A stretch of 64,000 bases of DNA from contig NZ_CP051680.1 in the NCBI RefSeq assembly GCF_012849095.1, positions 8,284,251 to 8,348,250 on the forward strand, written 5' to 3'. Both the position numbers and the translations under genes were made by a program. The notes under the pieces were generated by a model. That model saw only the letters and a list, made by a program, of their open reading frames with translations. It searched no databases and had not been told where the DNA came from. Of this stretch, positions 34,101 to 41,620 are shown piece after piece. Source of the DNA: Cohnella herbarum. Lineage in GTDB: Bacteria > Bacillota > Bacilli > Paenibacillales > Paenibacillaceae. Position 1 is the stretch's first letter. The number at the start of each line of letters is the position of its first letter.

Positions 34101-36884
34101 ATCATGATTACGGAATACAACACATCCGCCGGAAATTATGAAGAGAGAGGCTTCACTAGCGGATCTTGGCTCGGACTCCAGCTTTCCGGATTGATTAAGC
34201 AAGGTTATTACGCGGCCGACTTCTATGCGGCATTTCCATCCTACCAGCCCATTTACGGAGAGACCGATTTCTCCGAAGGCAGCGTGTCCAACTTCGGCAT
34301 GTACAAATGGGATGACGCATCGGGTACAGGCGATTTCTTGCCGCTCGGCTATACCTTTAAGCTGTTAAGCAAGTCGCTTGGCCTTGGCAAAGGCGAGTTT
34401 CAAGTGAAAGCCGCAACGACTAACGGCTTGGATGACGCCTTTGGCGCCGTTAACAGCGAAGGTAAGCAAGTAGGCTTTGTCGTTAATGAGTCCGATGAAG
34501 TGAAAAATATCGAAGTTACATTCGATAACGTTGAACTCGGCCATGCGGAAGTGACGGCGACTGCTTACATGGTAAGCGGTTGGGCGGATGGCTCTGCGGC
34601 GGTTCCGGTATTTACAAGAGTAGAGGGTGGCAAAGTAAAAGTTTCATTATCATTGCCTTCCCATGCGGTTGCCGGAGTTGTTCTTAACTTGGAGCCCTCA
34701 TCCGTCGTATTCCCAGTGAAATCTCTGGAAGCAGCGAATGAGAGTATCGCGGCTAAACCATGGGATTATATGAAGCTGACGACCGATGCGATTCAAGGTG
34801 AAACGATCTGGAAATCCAGCATCCCTTATATCGGAAACATCGATGCTTCAGGTAGATTTTACGCTTTGGCGGAGGGAACGACTACGATAACCGCCGAGAG
34901 CGCAATAGATCCGAATAATAAGGTAGAGGTGCAAATTCGCGTAGCGGCAATGAATGTTCCTTTGCTGCAGATTGAACTTAACCAGCACCGGATATTTACG
35001 ATGAGCAGGAACGCAATCCAGCTGGAAACGACGACTTTGAAGCCCCTCGAGGCTGTTAGCAAGTCGTTGACTTGGAAGTCCGCTAATCCGAATATCGCGT
35101 CGGTATCGCAGGATGGACGGGTAACGATTCACAAGGAAGGCAAGGCGGTCATTCGGGTAGAAAGCAGCGTTAACCCCGATGTGTATGACGAAGCGATGAT
35201 TGTCGTTATGCCTGAGGGCAATATGTTAACCGGACTGCAAGATAAGGTCACGGTCAGCGGGGAACAGCCTAGCGATTTGGGACGATTCGCGATAGACGGC
35301 AATATGGGCAGCAGATGGAGCGACTCCAACAAAGAGGCTTACTGGCTGCAGGTCGATCTTGGCGAGGAGAAAGAAATCGGACGTTATCTCATCGTTAATG
35401 CGGGTCCTTTCGAAAACTGGCTCGGGAATAAAATCAACACGCGGGCTTTACAGTTACAGACAAGTAAGGACGGAGAAACTTGGGTCACCGTTGACGACGT
35501 AAAAGGAAATACGGAGGATATTCTGGATCGAGTACTTCCGGCGGGCACGAAAGCCAGATACGTCCGTTTCAATATTACGGAACCGCAAGATCCAACGACG
35601 ATGTACCAAGCCGTCAGAATCTATGAGATCATCATGCTGCCGCCGCAAGCTAACGAGCCAGGCGGAGGGAACTCCTCTGGCGGATCGGGCGGAAGCGGCG
35701 GTTCCAACGGATCTGCTAAGGACCTGTCGATTATAATTACGGACAACGGTGTTGAGATCAAGGTAACGGCTAACATCGACAATGGTGTTTTGACGGCTAG
35801 CGTCGATGAGAATGCGATCAAACAAGCTCTTGAGAAGCTAGCTAAGCAATCAGGCGCGAATCCAATGATTACGATAAGCGTTTCCGGAGCGGGAACGGCT
35901 AAGGAAGTATCGTTACAACTTCCAACGAGCGCTCTCAAGTTATTGAGCGGTATCGGGTTGAATGTCGATGCCGGATTGGCGAGCATGAGCTTTGACGCCA
36001 AAGCTCTGGAAACGATCGGTGCTAACGCCTCCGGGCAAGAAGTCGTTATTCGTGCGCAAGCAGTGGATACGACCGGATTGCCTAACCCGATTGCCGGCAG
36101 ACCGGCAGTCGATCTCACGGTTAAATCGGGCGACGCTTTCATCTCATCGTTCGGCGGAAACGTGGAAATCGCGATTCCGTATGCTCCGCCAAGCAGCGAA
36201 AGGAACAATGCTATCGTGCCTTACTTTATTGACGCAAACGGTCGACTGAAGGCAATGCGCGGTAAGTTCGTTGCCCAACGAAACGCGGTCGCGTTTACGA
36301 CTTCGCATTTCTCCCGGTATGCGGTCGGCTATCATCCGGTTTCGTTTAAGGATGTTGCAGACACGGCTTGGTATAAGGGAGCAATCGATTTCGTAGCGGC
36401 AAGAGATATCGCGACGGGAACAGGAAAAGGGCAATTTAGTCCGGATTGGAAAATCACCCGCGGTCAAATGATCGTGATGATCATGCGCGCCTACGGAATC
36501 GAACCGGATCAGATGCCTAAAGACAACTTTGCGGACGCGGGCCAAACGTATTATAGCGGTTATTTGGCGGCAGCTAAACGTCTGAAGCTTGCCGATGGAA
36601 TCGGAAACAACCTTTACATGCCGGAGCAGGAAGTAACGCGACAAGATATGGCTACGACATTGTACAGAATATTGAAGTATCTTGGACAATTGCCGGTAAA
36701 CTCGGACGGTCATAATAGGGGTAGCTTTCAAGACGACGATCAAATCGCCCGATATGCCCTAGAAGCGATGAACTACTTTACGGCAAGCGGCGTGATAACG
36801 GGAAGCAGCGGCTTGCTGAATCCGAAAGAAGCGACAACACGAGCGCAATTGGCACAGGTGCTGTATCAACTATTGTCGAAGTAG
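31149..36884 (+). CDS. Giant secreted SLH-anchored glycosidase-like protein
   Basis: 1,911 residues from ATG 31149, about 5 bases after CGGAGTGG; a GTG at 31140 is a poorer choice. Signal peptide is residues 1 to about 31. Next come three tandem modules, each an F5/8-type-C (discoidin-like) domain with a trailing Big2-like Ig domain: about 35-260, 266-495 and 500-730. A GH39-like TIM barrel (about 736-1080) has Glu880 in EILNEPD as likely acid/base and Glu989 in ITEYN as likely nucleophile. It is followed by Big2 domains, a fourth F5/8C (about 1357-1500), a Gly/Ser linker (about 1503-1524), and three C-terminal SLH domains (about 1731-1911) that bind secondary cell-wall polymer. It probably works outside the cell on a glycan whose fragments the upstream transporter imports. 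The substrate is not evident. Confidence 0.88.
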   Translation: MHGKARKFTSFLVAAVLMFNMIYLTTPQLAQAAETNIAPQARVTVSSFYGNDPAYAGAHAADGRMDTEWASATSAPWIELDWDNTYEVSKIVIYDRPDGADAIGGVLSFSNGAQVTVSDIPGNGVAKEIVLNSPIVTDSLKFDITGNGWNGVGLVELQVFGVESASGTPVQNISVVSNENTISISGGALQLNTAVFPEDATMKSVTWAVYESDGHTPTNKAEIDNAGLLQAKADGVVRVVAAAKDGSGVTGYKDITINQTVQPGSNIAGGASVTVSTEHSAEYKGAYAVDGQLSTEWASNETKPWIRLDWNEPQTITKLVLYDRADGNNAAGKIVFSNGKEIKVDGVPNDGVTPKTIVLPNPIVATSIKFDIHEGSGGWNVGLREFEVFGYPSGASKPVESIGVSGAGGIHAISAKKGTLQMIASVLPADATNQSVSWAVLEEDGVTPTKKAKIDSQGKLSATADGTVTVVARSKDGSTVDGSVKVTISGQGVDPSMGTNIAGNASVSASTEYSAAYVATNAMDGDIGTEWASKETKPWINLEWEQAQTIHKIIVYDRNDPANADKGIITFSNGKKIEVKDIPVDGSPKEIDLETPIVAKWLRFDISSTTGFNSIGLAEMEVYGFTEGVTTPVASIAVYGETGNSIDVKGGSLKMVAAVTPGDATDQRVKWSVREPDGSATIKASIDQTGTLTASKKKDGDVKVRAEAIDGTGVIGEAIVTLINQEVNANTPPDATATIDFANDTVIGSPYVFGFNKNPMRMHADVMFPKLADIGMTRIRNTVYFDYILKDVCGSLEDWNNNTNDCQNPDNWNWDQFWWVDQAKANHMKVSMIFAYAPSFLTYSGDYFGVPKDWEVYEDIVQKVYLRYKDDIDWVEILNEPDASWFINLEGSGYTRIAFIKDSYYHIAKAIREVDSDVIMGGLSTFEPVTEEIHAVMDDPRITPDMLQYGSFHKYSPQAGKTDIRIFKDAFASRASKGFDANAPIMITEYNTSAGNYEERGFTSGSWLGLQLSGLIKQGYYAADFYAAFPSYQPIYGETDFSEGSVSNFGMYKWDDASGTGDFLPLGYTFKLLSKSLGLGKGEFQVKAATTNGLDDAFGAVNSEGKQVGFVVNESDEVKNIEVTFDNVELGHAEVTATAYMVSGWADGSAAVPVFTRVEGGKVKVSLSLPSHAVAGVVLNLEPSSVVFPVKSLEAANESIAAKPWDYMKLTTDAIQGETIWKSSIPYIGNIDASGRFYALAEGTTTITAESAIDPNNKVEVQIRVAAMNVPLLQIELNQHRIFTMSRNAIQLETTTLKPLEAVSKSLTWKSANPNIASVSQDGRVTIHKEGKAVIRVESSVNPDVYDEAMIVVMPEGNMLTGLQDKVTVSGEQPSDLGRFAIDGNMGSRWSDSNKEAYWLQVDLGEEKEIGRYLIVNAGPFENWLGNKINTRALQLQTSKDGETWVTVDDVKGNTEDILDRVLPAGTKARYVRFNITEPQDPTTMYQAVRIYEIIMLPPQANEPGGGNSSGGSGGSGGSNGSAKDLSIIITDNGVEIKVTANIDNGVLTASVDENAIKQALEKLAKQSGANPMITISVSGAGTAKEVSLQLPTSALKLLSGIGLNVDAGLASMSFDAKALETIGANASGQEVVIRAQAVDTTGLPNPIAGRPAVDLTVKSGDAFISSFGGNVEIAIPYAPPSSERNNAIVPYFIDANGRLKAMRGKFVAQRNAVAFTTSHFSRYAVGYHPVSFKDVADTAWYKGAIDFVAARDIATGTGKGQFSPDWKITRGQMIVMIMRAYGIEPDQMPKDNFADAGQTYYSGYLAAAKRLKLADGIGNNLYMPEQEVTRQDMATTLYRILKYLGQLPVNSDGHNRGSFQDDDQIARYALEAMNYFTASGVITGSSGLLNPKEATTRAQLAQVLYQLLSK

Positions 36885-36898
36885 AGTTTGAGAAGGGG

Positions 36899-36932
36899 AA
36901 GAGGCTGGCGATACTTTCGCCAGCCTCTTTCG
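36899..36932 (+). terminator. Rho-independent terminator after the SLH gene
   Basis: GAGGCTGGCG (36901-36910) pairs perfectly with CGCCAGCCTC (36918-36927) around a 7-base loop, followed by TTTCGC. It lies 16 bases after the stop codon. Confidence 0.85.
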
Positions 36933-37077
36933 CATAAGCGACGACTACGCAAAGGTTAATAATTTCTTATGAAATGACAGAAATCAAGGTTGCTGGGCAT
37001 AGGATATAAGCGGATGAGAATGCTGCTATTCGTGTTAGGTAGTGGGCTCAAGGTGAACTTCCAAGGAGGTAAAATGC

Positions 37078-37311
37078 ATGTATGATGCCCAATGGCGAGA
37101 TTGGAAGCCGTTCGTAAGTCCGCATGATCCATGTCCGCCTATCCGCGTGAAATGGTACATCGTTCCGCCGAATCAGTACATTACGTTCCAGCCGATGAAC
37201 TTGCCCCAATACTCGTTGGACGAAGCGTTGCGCCGAGGTACGTTATGGCCTGCGTTCTATAGTCCTTATCCTTCCAGGCGAGCGGTTAAAGGGGGGAAAG
37301 GCAATGGTTGA
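37078..37311 (+). CDS. cotJA: Spore coat associated protein CotJA
   Basis: 77 residues with the CotJA pattern: PFVSPHDPCPPI, a proline-rich centre with NQYITFQP and LPQYS, and EALRRGTLWPAFYSPY. RBS AAGGAGGT lies just upstream of ATG 37078. CotJ proteins are mother-cell-made inner coat components in Bacillus. It overlaps cotJB by 8 bases in the usual cotJABC order. Confidence 0.92.
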   Translation: MYDAQWRDWKPFVSPHDPCPPIRVKWYIVPPNQYITFQPMNLPQYSLDEALRRGTLWPAFYSPYPSRRAVKGGKGNG

Positions 37312-37675
37312 CCGGTTCGAGCGGAATGAGCGCAACGATCGCAACGACCGCGATGGACGCAACGATCGCAACGATCGCAACGATCGCAACGACACCGTCA
37401 AGAAACCGGATAACGGCTTGCGGGGCGACGAAGCTTATTGCCTAGAACTTCTGGAGCTGCAGAAAGTAGATTTCGCGTTAGTCGAGCTCACTTTATATTT
37501 GGATACCCATCCTACGGATATGCAAGCCGTTCAGCAGTTTAATCAATTGGCGCAACGAAGGCAACAAATCGCCAACGAGTTCGAGATGAGATACGGTCCT
37601 TTGCTGCAATTTGGCCAAAGCTTTAGCCGATTCCCATGGCAATGGGTGGATACCCCTTGGCCATGGCAAGTCTAA
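37304..37675 (+). CDS. cotJB: Spore coat protein CotJB with repeat-rich N-terminus
   Basis: 123 residues. The conserved part from about residue 42 (LELLELQKVDFALVEL, LDTHPTD, YGPLLQFGQ and a W-rich end) is CotJB. In front is a low-complexity extension of about 38 residues made of N-D-R repeats, encoded by 9-bp units of CGCAACGAT type at 37331-37393. The extension has no counterpart that I recall in Bacillus CotJB. RBS GGGGGGAAAGG precedes the ATG. Confidence 0.88.
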   Translation: MVDRFERNERNDRNDRDGRNDRNDRNDRNDTVKKPDNGLRGDEAYCLELLELQKVDFALVELTLYLDTHPTDMQAVQQFNQLAQRRQQIANEFEMRYGPLLQFGQSFSRFPWQWVDTPWPWQV

Positions 37676-37696
37676 GACGAGGGCGGTGTAGAGAAG

Positions 37697-37954
37697 ATGT
37701 GGATCTACGAAAAAAAACTCCAGTATCCGGTAAGGGTAAGTAAATGCGATCCCCGTATGGCCAGATATTTGGTGGAGCAATACGGAGGAGCGGACGGAGA
37801 GCTATCGGCGGCATTGCGATATTTGAATCAACGCTATACGATTCCGGATAAAGTCATCGGGTTATTGACGGATATCGGCACGGAAGAATTCGCGCCAACA
37901 ACATATACATCATATTATTCCGATAATTTGGGTTGTAGAATCAATTCAAACTGA
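37697..37954 (+). pseudogene. cotJC: cotJC, 5' part only, cut by prophage insertion
   Basis: The first 66 codons are CotJC, a manganese-catalase-like spore coat protein (KKLQYPVRVSKCDPRMA, EQYGGADGELSAALRYLNQ, GLLTDIGTEEFA). After GTEEFA the frame runs into phage DNA and ends at 37954 after 19 unrelated residues. In CotJC the expected continuation is HLEM, so the cut falls inside the E-E-x-x-H-x-E metal-binding motif and removes the His ligand and the rest of the enzyme. The missing 3' part should lie at the far end of the prophage, beyond this window. Confidence 0.88.
37885..37915. other. Probable left attachment junction (attL)
   Basis: cotJC homology stops at codon 66 (37892-37894), and the integrase stop codon is at 37915-37917. 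The crossover must lie within or just before this short interval. Large serine integrases use short cores, often two bases; GCGC at 37892-37895 is at the break. The exact core needs the right end of the element. Confidence 0.6.
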
Positions 37955-39492
37955 TCCGCGAGCCCCGACCATCGTCCGCCTACATCCTTCTTATAAACCG
38001 CCATTTCAAGCACAGATTTAAGAAGCTCGTTTCGCTTCGATGGATCTTCGGTATTGGGATAGAGCTCGATTACTTTCGTGACCTGCGGTATAACCTCAGA
38101 CCTTGCCTCGATACGTTTCCCCTCGTTAGATAACTCTTCCTCCAGTGTTATTATTCCATTCTCTATTTCGTCTATTTCTTTCTTGGTTGCTATTGATCGT
38201 GTCATGTAAGTATCTAAATCGTATATCTTGCGCTCTAGAAGATTGTGTTGCTCATTTTTCTGCTCATTCAATATGACGAGTTTCTTCCTCATCCCCTCAA
38301 TGGATGAGCGTATTACTTTGAGTTTCAATTCATCATCCGTTTTTGCGGGGTTTACATCATCCCATTGTTTACTGTATTGATCCAGCCATATTTTGAGGCC
38401 GTCTAAAATCCGTTCTTCGACGATATGAATGTAGGTGCTCACCGTTGGGCAATTTGGTTTGATACACATTAGAGATGATGAACCGTTCTTATAAGGTCTA
38501 CCTATCATAGTCGAGCCACAGATCGCGCAGCGTACGAGAGAGGCGAGAGGATTCGTAACTTTACCATCCCATGTACGTGGGTGGTTGTTCTTTCTTAGAA
38601 GCTCTTGTGTTCGCTCAAAAACCTCCTCCGATATAATCGCAGGATGTAGCCCTTTTTCTTCTGTTGTGTCCTCTCTAGCAAGCCTAGGGCGGCTCTTCCC
38701 GGCTCTTTTACGCACAACTGGACGGGTGCCCCATTTCACATTCCCAATATAAGTCGGGTTCCTTAGAATGCCATTAACAGTCGCGACGGTCCAACTGGAA
38801 TTTTTCATCGTTGGAACTTTCAGCACTTCATTGAGATAACGAGCTATTCTAGCTGTTCCCATACGCTTCTCCGGGTCAGGCTCGTTGTACAAATTAAATA
38901 TCAATTCTATTATCGGTGCTTGTTCTGGGTTAATTTCAAGCGTCCATCCCTTGCCGGGAAGTTTCTTTCGATCGTATCCATATGGAGCGATATTTCCTAT
39001 ATATTTACCTTCAGCAACAGCGGTCTTTCTCCCGTTCTGTTGCCGTCGATTAATAGTCTTAAACTCTCGGCGGCTCATGTATAGGCCGAATTCGAAATAC
39101 TCCTCGTCATCCGCATTGTTTGGGTCGAATGTCCTCATCGGTGTGACGATCAGGGTATTGGAATATTTAAACGCTTGAGCGACGATGCCTTGATCCATAG
39201 TATCCCCACGTGCCAAACGTTCGACCTCGACGACAAGTATACCCGTCCATTTCCCTTCGTCAACATCAGACAAGAGACTCATCATATCGGGGCGCTCCGA
39301 GATTCGTTCACCCGATATGGGTTTTTCCTGATAAATTTTCGAGATGGTGATATTGTGCCTTTTGGCCAAATCAAATAAGACTCGTTTATGTTTTGCATAA
39401 GTATCTTCATCACCGCGAGATTCGGCTTCTAGATCAACACGTGATTTACGGAGATACGCACCATAGTCTCCGGGTGGTAGTTGTCCGTACAT
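37915..39492 (-). CDS. Large serine recombinase (phage integrase)
   Basis: 525 residues. The N-terminal resolvase domain starts AYLRKSRVDLE, with the catalytic Ser in RKSR, and continues with VVEVERLARG. A recombinase domain (about 165-280) follows, then a zinc ribbon (CAICGS...CIKPNC) and a C-terminal coiled-coil region. Such integrases join attP and attB without supercoiling and need a separate directionality factor to excise. Its stop codon is about 20 bases from the cotJC break, as expected for an integrase beside attL. No excision factor is recognisable in this window. Confidence 0.93.
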   Translation of the reverse strand: MYGQLPPGDYGAYLRKSRVDLEAESRGDEDTYAKHKRVLFDLAKRHNITISKIYQEKPISGERISERPDMMSLLSDVDEGKWTGILVVEVERLARGDTMDQGIVAQAFKYSNTLIVTPMRTFDPNNADDEEYFEFGLYMSRREFKTINRRQQNGRKTAVAEGKYIGNIAPYGYDRKKLPGKGWTLEINPEQAPIIELIFNLYNEPDPEKRMGTARIARYLNEVLKVPTMKNSSWTVATVNGILRNPTYIGNVKWGTRPVVRKRAGKSRPRLAREDTTEEKGLHPAIISEEVFERTQELLRKNNHPRTWDGKVTNPLASLVRCAICGSTMIGRPYKNGSSSLMCIKPNCPTVSTYIHIVEERILDGLKIWLDQYSKQWDDVNPAKTDDELKLKVIRSSIEGMRKKLVILNEQKNEQHNLLERKIYDLDTYMTRSIATKKEIDEIENGIITLEEELSNEGKRIEARSEVIPQVTKVIELYPNTEDPSKRNELLKSVLEMAVYKKDVGGRWSGLADQFELILQPKLSE

Positions 39493-39531
39493 TAATGGGC
39501 CTCCTTAAAACATATCTACGAAGTCTCTTCT

Positions 39532-40215
39532 TCAATCGTAACCATATATCCTCCGGAGCCTATCTAATGCGTCAGAATTTTTCTTCCATAAAGTTTCATT
39601 TCTTTGGTGTGGCTGAAATATTTGATCCACCTTCGGAACTTGAATAACTTCTTGTTGTTTATGATTTTGATGTGATTTAGTTCGTGAGGAATGAAATGAC
39701 ATCTCTTCCTCTGCTAGGAAGTAGTCACTTCTTACGAGTTCTGATTCTAAATGTCGTATTCCAAGATGCGAGCATCGGATGGCCACGGAGATCGGAGAGA
39801 CACGAAGCCAGGATGCCATCTCCTTAATAGAAGTTTGTTCATTATGTACAAACCAAAATAACTCGTCTGGCATCAAGAGGCATGAGGCAAATTTATTAGC
39901 CTGAACCTCTTCATACCGGTCCTCATCGTGTGTTTGAGTAACGTCCGATTCGTGCCCAAGAAAATAATGTCCGATTTCGTGAGCAGTTGAAAATCGACGA
40001 CGTGTATAGGGATGATCCGAATTGATCGTGATGTAAATCCCATTGTTGCTCGGGACGATCATTCCGCAGGTATTTTGATGGAGTGGCAATTTTCTAAATT
40101 TTAATCCAAAGTGGAGCCCGACTTTTCTTAGGGAAATAGGTGAGGTTGACGATCTTCGATGGATGTCTATTCCCGATTGTTTCAACAGATACTTTGTGTC
40201 TGGTGAGTAGGGCAT
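39532..40215 (-). CDS. ImmA/IrrE-family metallopeptidase
   Basis: 227 residues. The zinc motif is FSTAHEIGHYFLGHE (HExxH) with a downstream acidic stretch; NKFASCLLMPDELF is typical of the ImmA/IrrE domain (DUF955). ImmA proteases cleave the cognate phage repressor to trigger induction in ICEBs1 and phi105-like elements. It sits directly downstream of the CI-like repressor on the same strand, matching that switch. The C-terminal 60 residues are hydrophilic with no known domain. Confidence 0.87.
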   Translation of the reverse strand: MPYSPDTKYLLKQSGIDIHRRSSTSPISLRKVGLHFGLKFRKLPLHQNTCGMIVPSNNGIYITINSDHPYTRRRFSTAHEIGHYFLGHESDVTQTHDEDRYEEVQANKFASCLLMPDELFWFVHNEQTSIKEMASWLRVSPISVAIRCSHLGIRHLESELVRSDYFLAEEEMSFHSSRTKSHQNHKQQEVIQVPKVDQIFQPHQRNETLWKKNSDALDRLRRIYGYD

Positions 40216-40238
40216 AGGGTGTCCTCGCCGATGATTAT

Positions 40239-40649
40239 TTAGTTTCCGTCTTTTTTCTCTGTTTCTATCATCTCGAACACTTTTAATATGTCCTTCAACT
40301 GCTCCTTGTTCATTTTAGAGGCAGTCCTTAGGATAGCTGTCGCTTCAAGTGCTGCTCCTTTTTTTTGAAGCTTATCAAGAAGTTCGATGATTTCTGGGTC
40401 GACATTATGATTACTACCAGATTTTGATGTTGTAGAACGGGCATCGGTTCTTCCCATTAGATAATCAACTGAAACCTCAAAGAAGTTAGCGAACTTTTCG
40501 ATCGTTTCCATATCTGGAGTTCTAGCGCCTGTTTCGTAGCCAGATATCGTTGATTCCGCAAGTGTAAACTTTTCACCAAATTGTTTTGCGGTTAATCGCT
40601 TTTCTTTTCTAAGTTCCCTCAATTTTTGGGGAAACACATGAACCACCAC
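40239..40649 (-). CDS. CI-like phage repressor (XRE family)
   Basis: 136 residues with an N-terminal Cro/CI helix-turn-helix (LTAKQFGEKFTLAESTISGYETG) and VDYLMGR, the common end of such domains. The helical C-terminal half may oligomerise or be the ImmA cleavage region; there is no LexA-type Ser-Lys protease, so RecA-driven self-cleavage is unlikely. It is divergent from the Cro-like gene, with operators of TTCGC-N5-GCGAA type between them. It would keep the prophage silent until cleaved. Confidence 0.87.
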   Translation of the reverse strand: MVVHVFPQKLRELRKEKRLTAKQFGEKFTLAESTISGYETGARTPDMETIEKFANFFEVSVDYLMGRTDARSTTSKSGSNHNVDPEIIELLDKLQKKGAALEATAILRTASKMNKEQLKDILKVFEMIETEKKDGN

Positions 40650-40658
40650 CTATTAGTA

Positions 40659-40686
40659 AGTATACTTCGCGAAATGCGAATTGCAG
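40659..40686 (-). promoter_or_regulatory. Repressor promoter (PRM-like) with operator O1
   Basis: On the minus strand, -35 CTGCAA (40681-40686) and -10 TATACT (40659-40664) are 16 bases apart. Operator O1, TTCGC-gaaat-GCGAA (40666-40680), fills the spacer. Confidence 0.65.
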
Positions 40687-40703
40687 AGTGGAAATAAAAA
40701 AAC

Positions 40704-40745
40704 TTCGCAAAATGCGTTGACAACAACGCGACATGCGTTTATATT
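40704..40745 (+). promoter_or_regulatory. Cro-side promoter (PR-like) with operators O2 and O3
   Basis: TTGACA (40717-40722) and TATATT (40740-40745) are 17 bases apart. O2, TTCGC-aaaat-GCGTT (40704-40718), overlaps the -35. O3, AACGC-gacat-GCGTT (40725-40739), exactly fills the spacer. Confidence 0.75.
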
Positions 40746-40755
40746 GAGAATAAAC

Positions 40756-40770
40756 ATCGCGAAACGCGAA
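40756..40770 (+). promoter_or_regulatory. Operator O4
   Basis: ATCGC-gaaac-GCGAA lies between the PR-like -10 and the Cro-like gene's start at 40791. It has the same 15-base layout as O1-O3. Confidence 0.65.
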
Positions 40771-40790
40771 GTGTTAGGGGGTGAAAAACC

Positions 40791-41018
40791 ATGAGTGCAC
40801 TTACACAGGCTCGTATCCTGGCAGGTCTATCCATTGAAGAAGCTGCAAGAGAAATCGGTATACCTTCGGGGTATTTGTCTGAAATAGAGAACGGAAAGCG
40901 TGGCGTAAGCTCTGAAAGAGCGGATGTTATCGCCAGTGTATACCAAAAAAGTAAGGACCAAATTTTTTTGCCCACTCGCTACGCGATACGCGAAGTTTTA
41001 TCAACGAACTCTGCATAG
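40791..41018 (+). CDS. Cro-like XRE regulator
   Basis: 75 residues, essentially one helix-turn-helix domain (LSIEEAAREIGIPSGYLSEIENGKRG). The ATG follows TTAGGGGGTG. It is the first gene of the rightward early transcript and divergent from the CI-like repressor, the classical Cro position. A fifth operator copy lies inside its 3' end. Confidence 0.85.
   Translation: MSALTQARILAGLSIEEAAREIGIPSGYLSEIENGKRGVSSERADVIASVYQKSKDQIFLPTRYAIREVLSTNSA
40980..40994 (+). promoter_or_regulatory. Operator O5 inside the cro-like gene
   Basis: TACGC-gatac-GCGAA matches the O1-O4 layout and lies in the last codons of the Cro-like gene, about 200 bases from O4. A distant copy could support looping or repression of the genes that follow. 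Confidence 0.55.
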
Positions 41019-41032
41019 CGAGGTGAGATTTA

Positions 41033-41236
41033 TTGGACGAACTTCAAAAAGCCCGCGAAGAAATAGCAGTAGCTTCGGAATCCAGAAGCAAACGGATTAG
41101 CGCACTGATCCGCTTCGTCAGCGTGCTGGTCGACCAAGCAAGCGAAGCGAACTTGACTCCTGATGAGATGCGATACGTCGGAGCTGTTTTTAAGAAAAAC
41201 CTGGACTTGTTTGCAGGATATGAAGAGAGGAGGTAA
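41033..41236 (+). CDS. Small phage protein, unknown function
   Basis: 67 residues from TTG 41033 with AGGTGA upstream. It is mostly helical and charged (KAREEIAVASESRSKR, NLTPDEMRYVGAVFKKNLD). No domain is recognised. It lies in the early transcript after the Cro-like gene. Confidence 0.65.
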   Translation: MDELQKAREEIAVASESRSKRISALIRFVSVLVDQASEANLTPDEMRYVGAVFKKNLDLFAGYEERR

Positions 41237-41242
41237 ATTTCA

Positions 41243-41485
41243 ATGCCCGTCCTCCAGATACAGCCGCATATAACTCCTAATGGAGGGGATGCGAACATGA
41301 AGAAACGGAAAAGTCTACCTGTTCCAAACATTGTTAAGACTTATAAATTTGGTAACTCTACGGTCCATATTGCTGATAATTTTGTTGCTAAAACCCCGGA
41401 CGATATCAAAAAGGTGTTGGACCGTTATCATGCTGCGGGTTGGGCAATCATCGAAGAACTTATAGCTAAAGGTGAGCCCGTGTAA
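41243..41485 (+). CDS. Small phage protein, unknown function
   Basis: 80 residues from ATG 41243, 9 bases after AGGAGG. A second ATG at 41297 has its own good RBS (GGAGGGG) and would give 62 residues starting MKKRKSLPVPN; it may be the true or an alternative start. The C-terminal half (ADNFVAKTPDDIKKVLDRYHAAGWAI-type) looks like a small folded domain. I do not recognise the family. Confidence 0.65.
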   Translation: MPVLQIQPHITPNGGDANMKKRKSLPVPNIVKTYKFGNSTVHIADNFVAKTPDDIKKVLDRYHAAGWAIIEELIAKGEPV

Positions 41486-41576
41486 AAAGAAAGCCCGCCA
41501 ACCGGCAGGCCTTAACATGAGGTGTGGGGTTACACCGGGTACAACATCATGATACATCGCTTCACGCTCCCGCGTC

Positions 41577-41593
41577 TGTTCGATATTCGAACA
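41577..41593. promoter_or_regulatory. Palindrome upstream of the second XRE gene
   Basis: TGTTCGA-tat-TCGAACA is a perfect 7-3-7 palindrome ending 27 bases before ATG 41621. It differs from the CI/Cro operator, so it may be an autoregulatory site for the downstream XRE protein. Confidence 0.5.
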
Positions 41594-41620
41594 AATAACA
41601 GAATTGGAGTGAAAGAGAAG

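Noticed and set aside
37860..37930. tRNA gene as the prophage attachment site
   Set aside because: The junction is in the cotJC coding sequence; no tRNA cloverleaf or CCA end is present.
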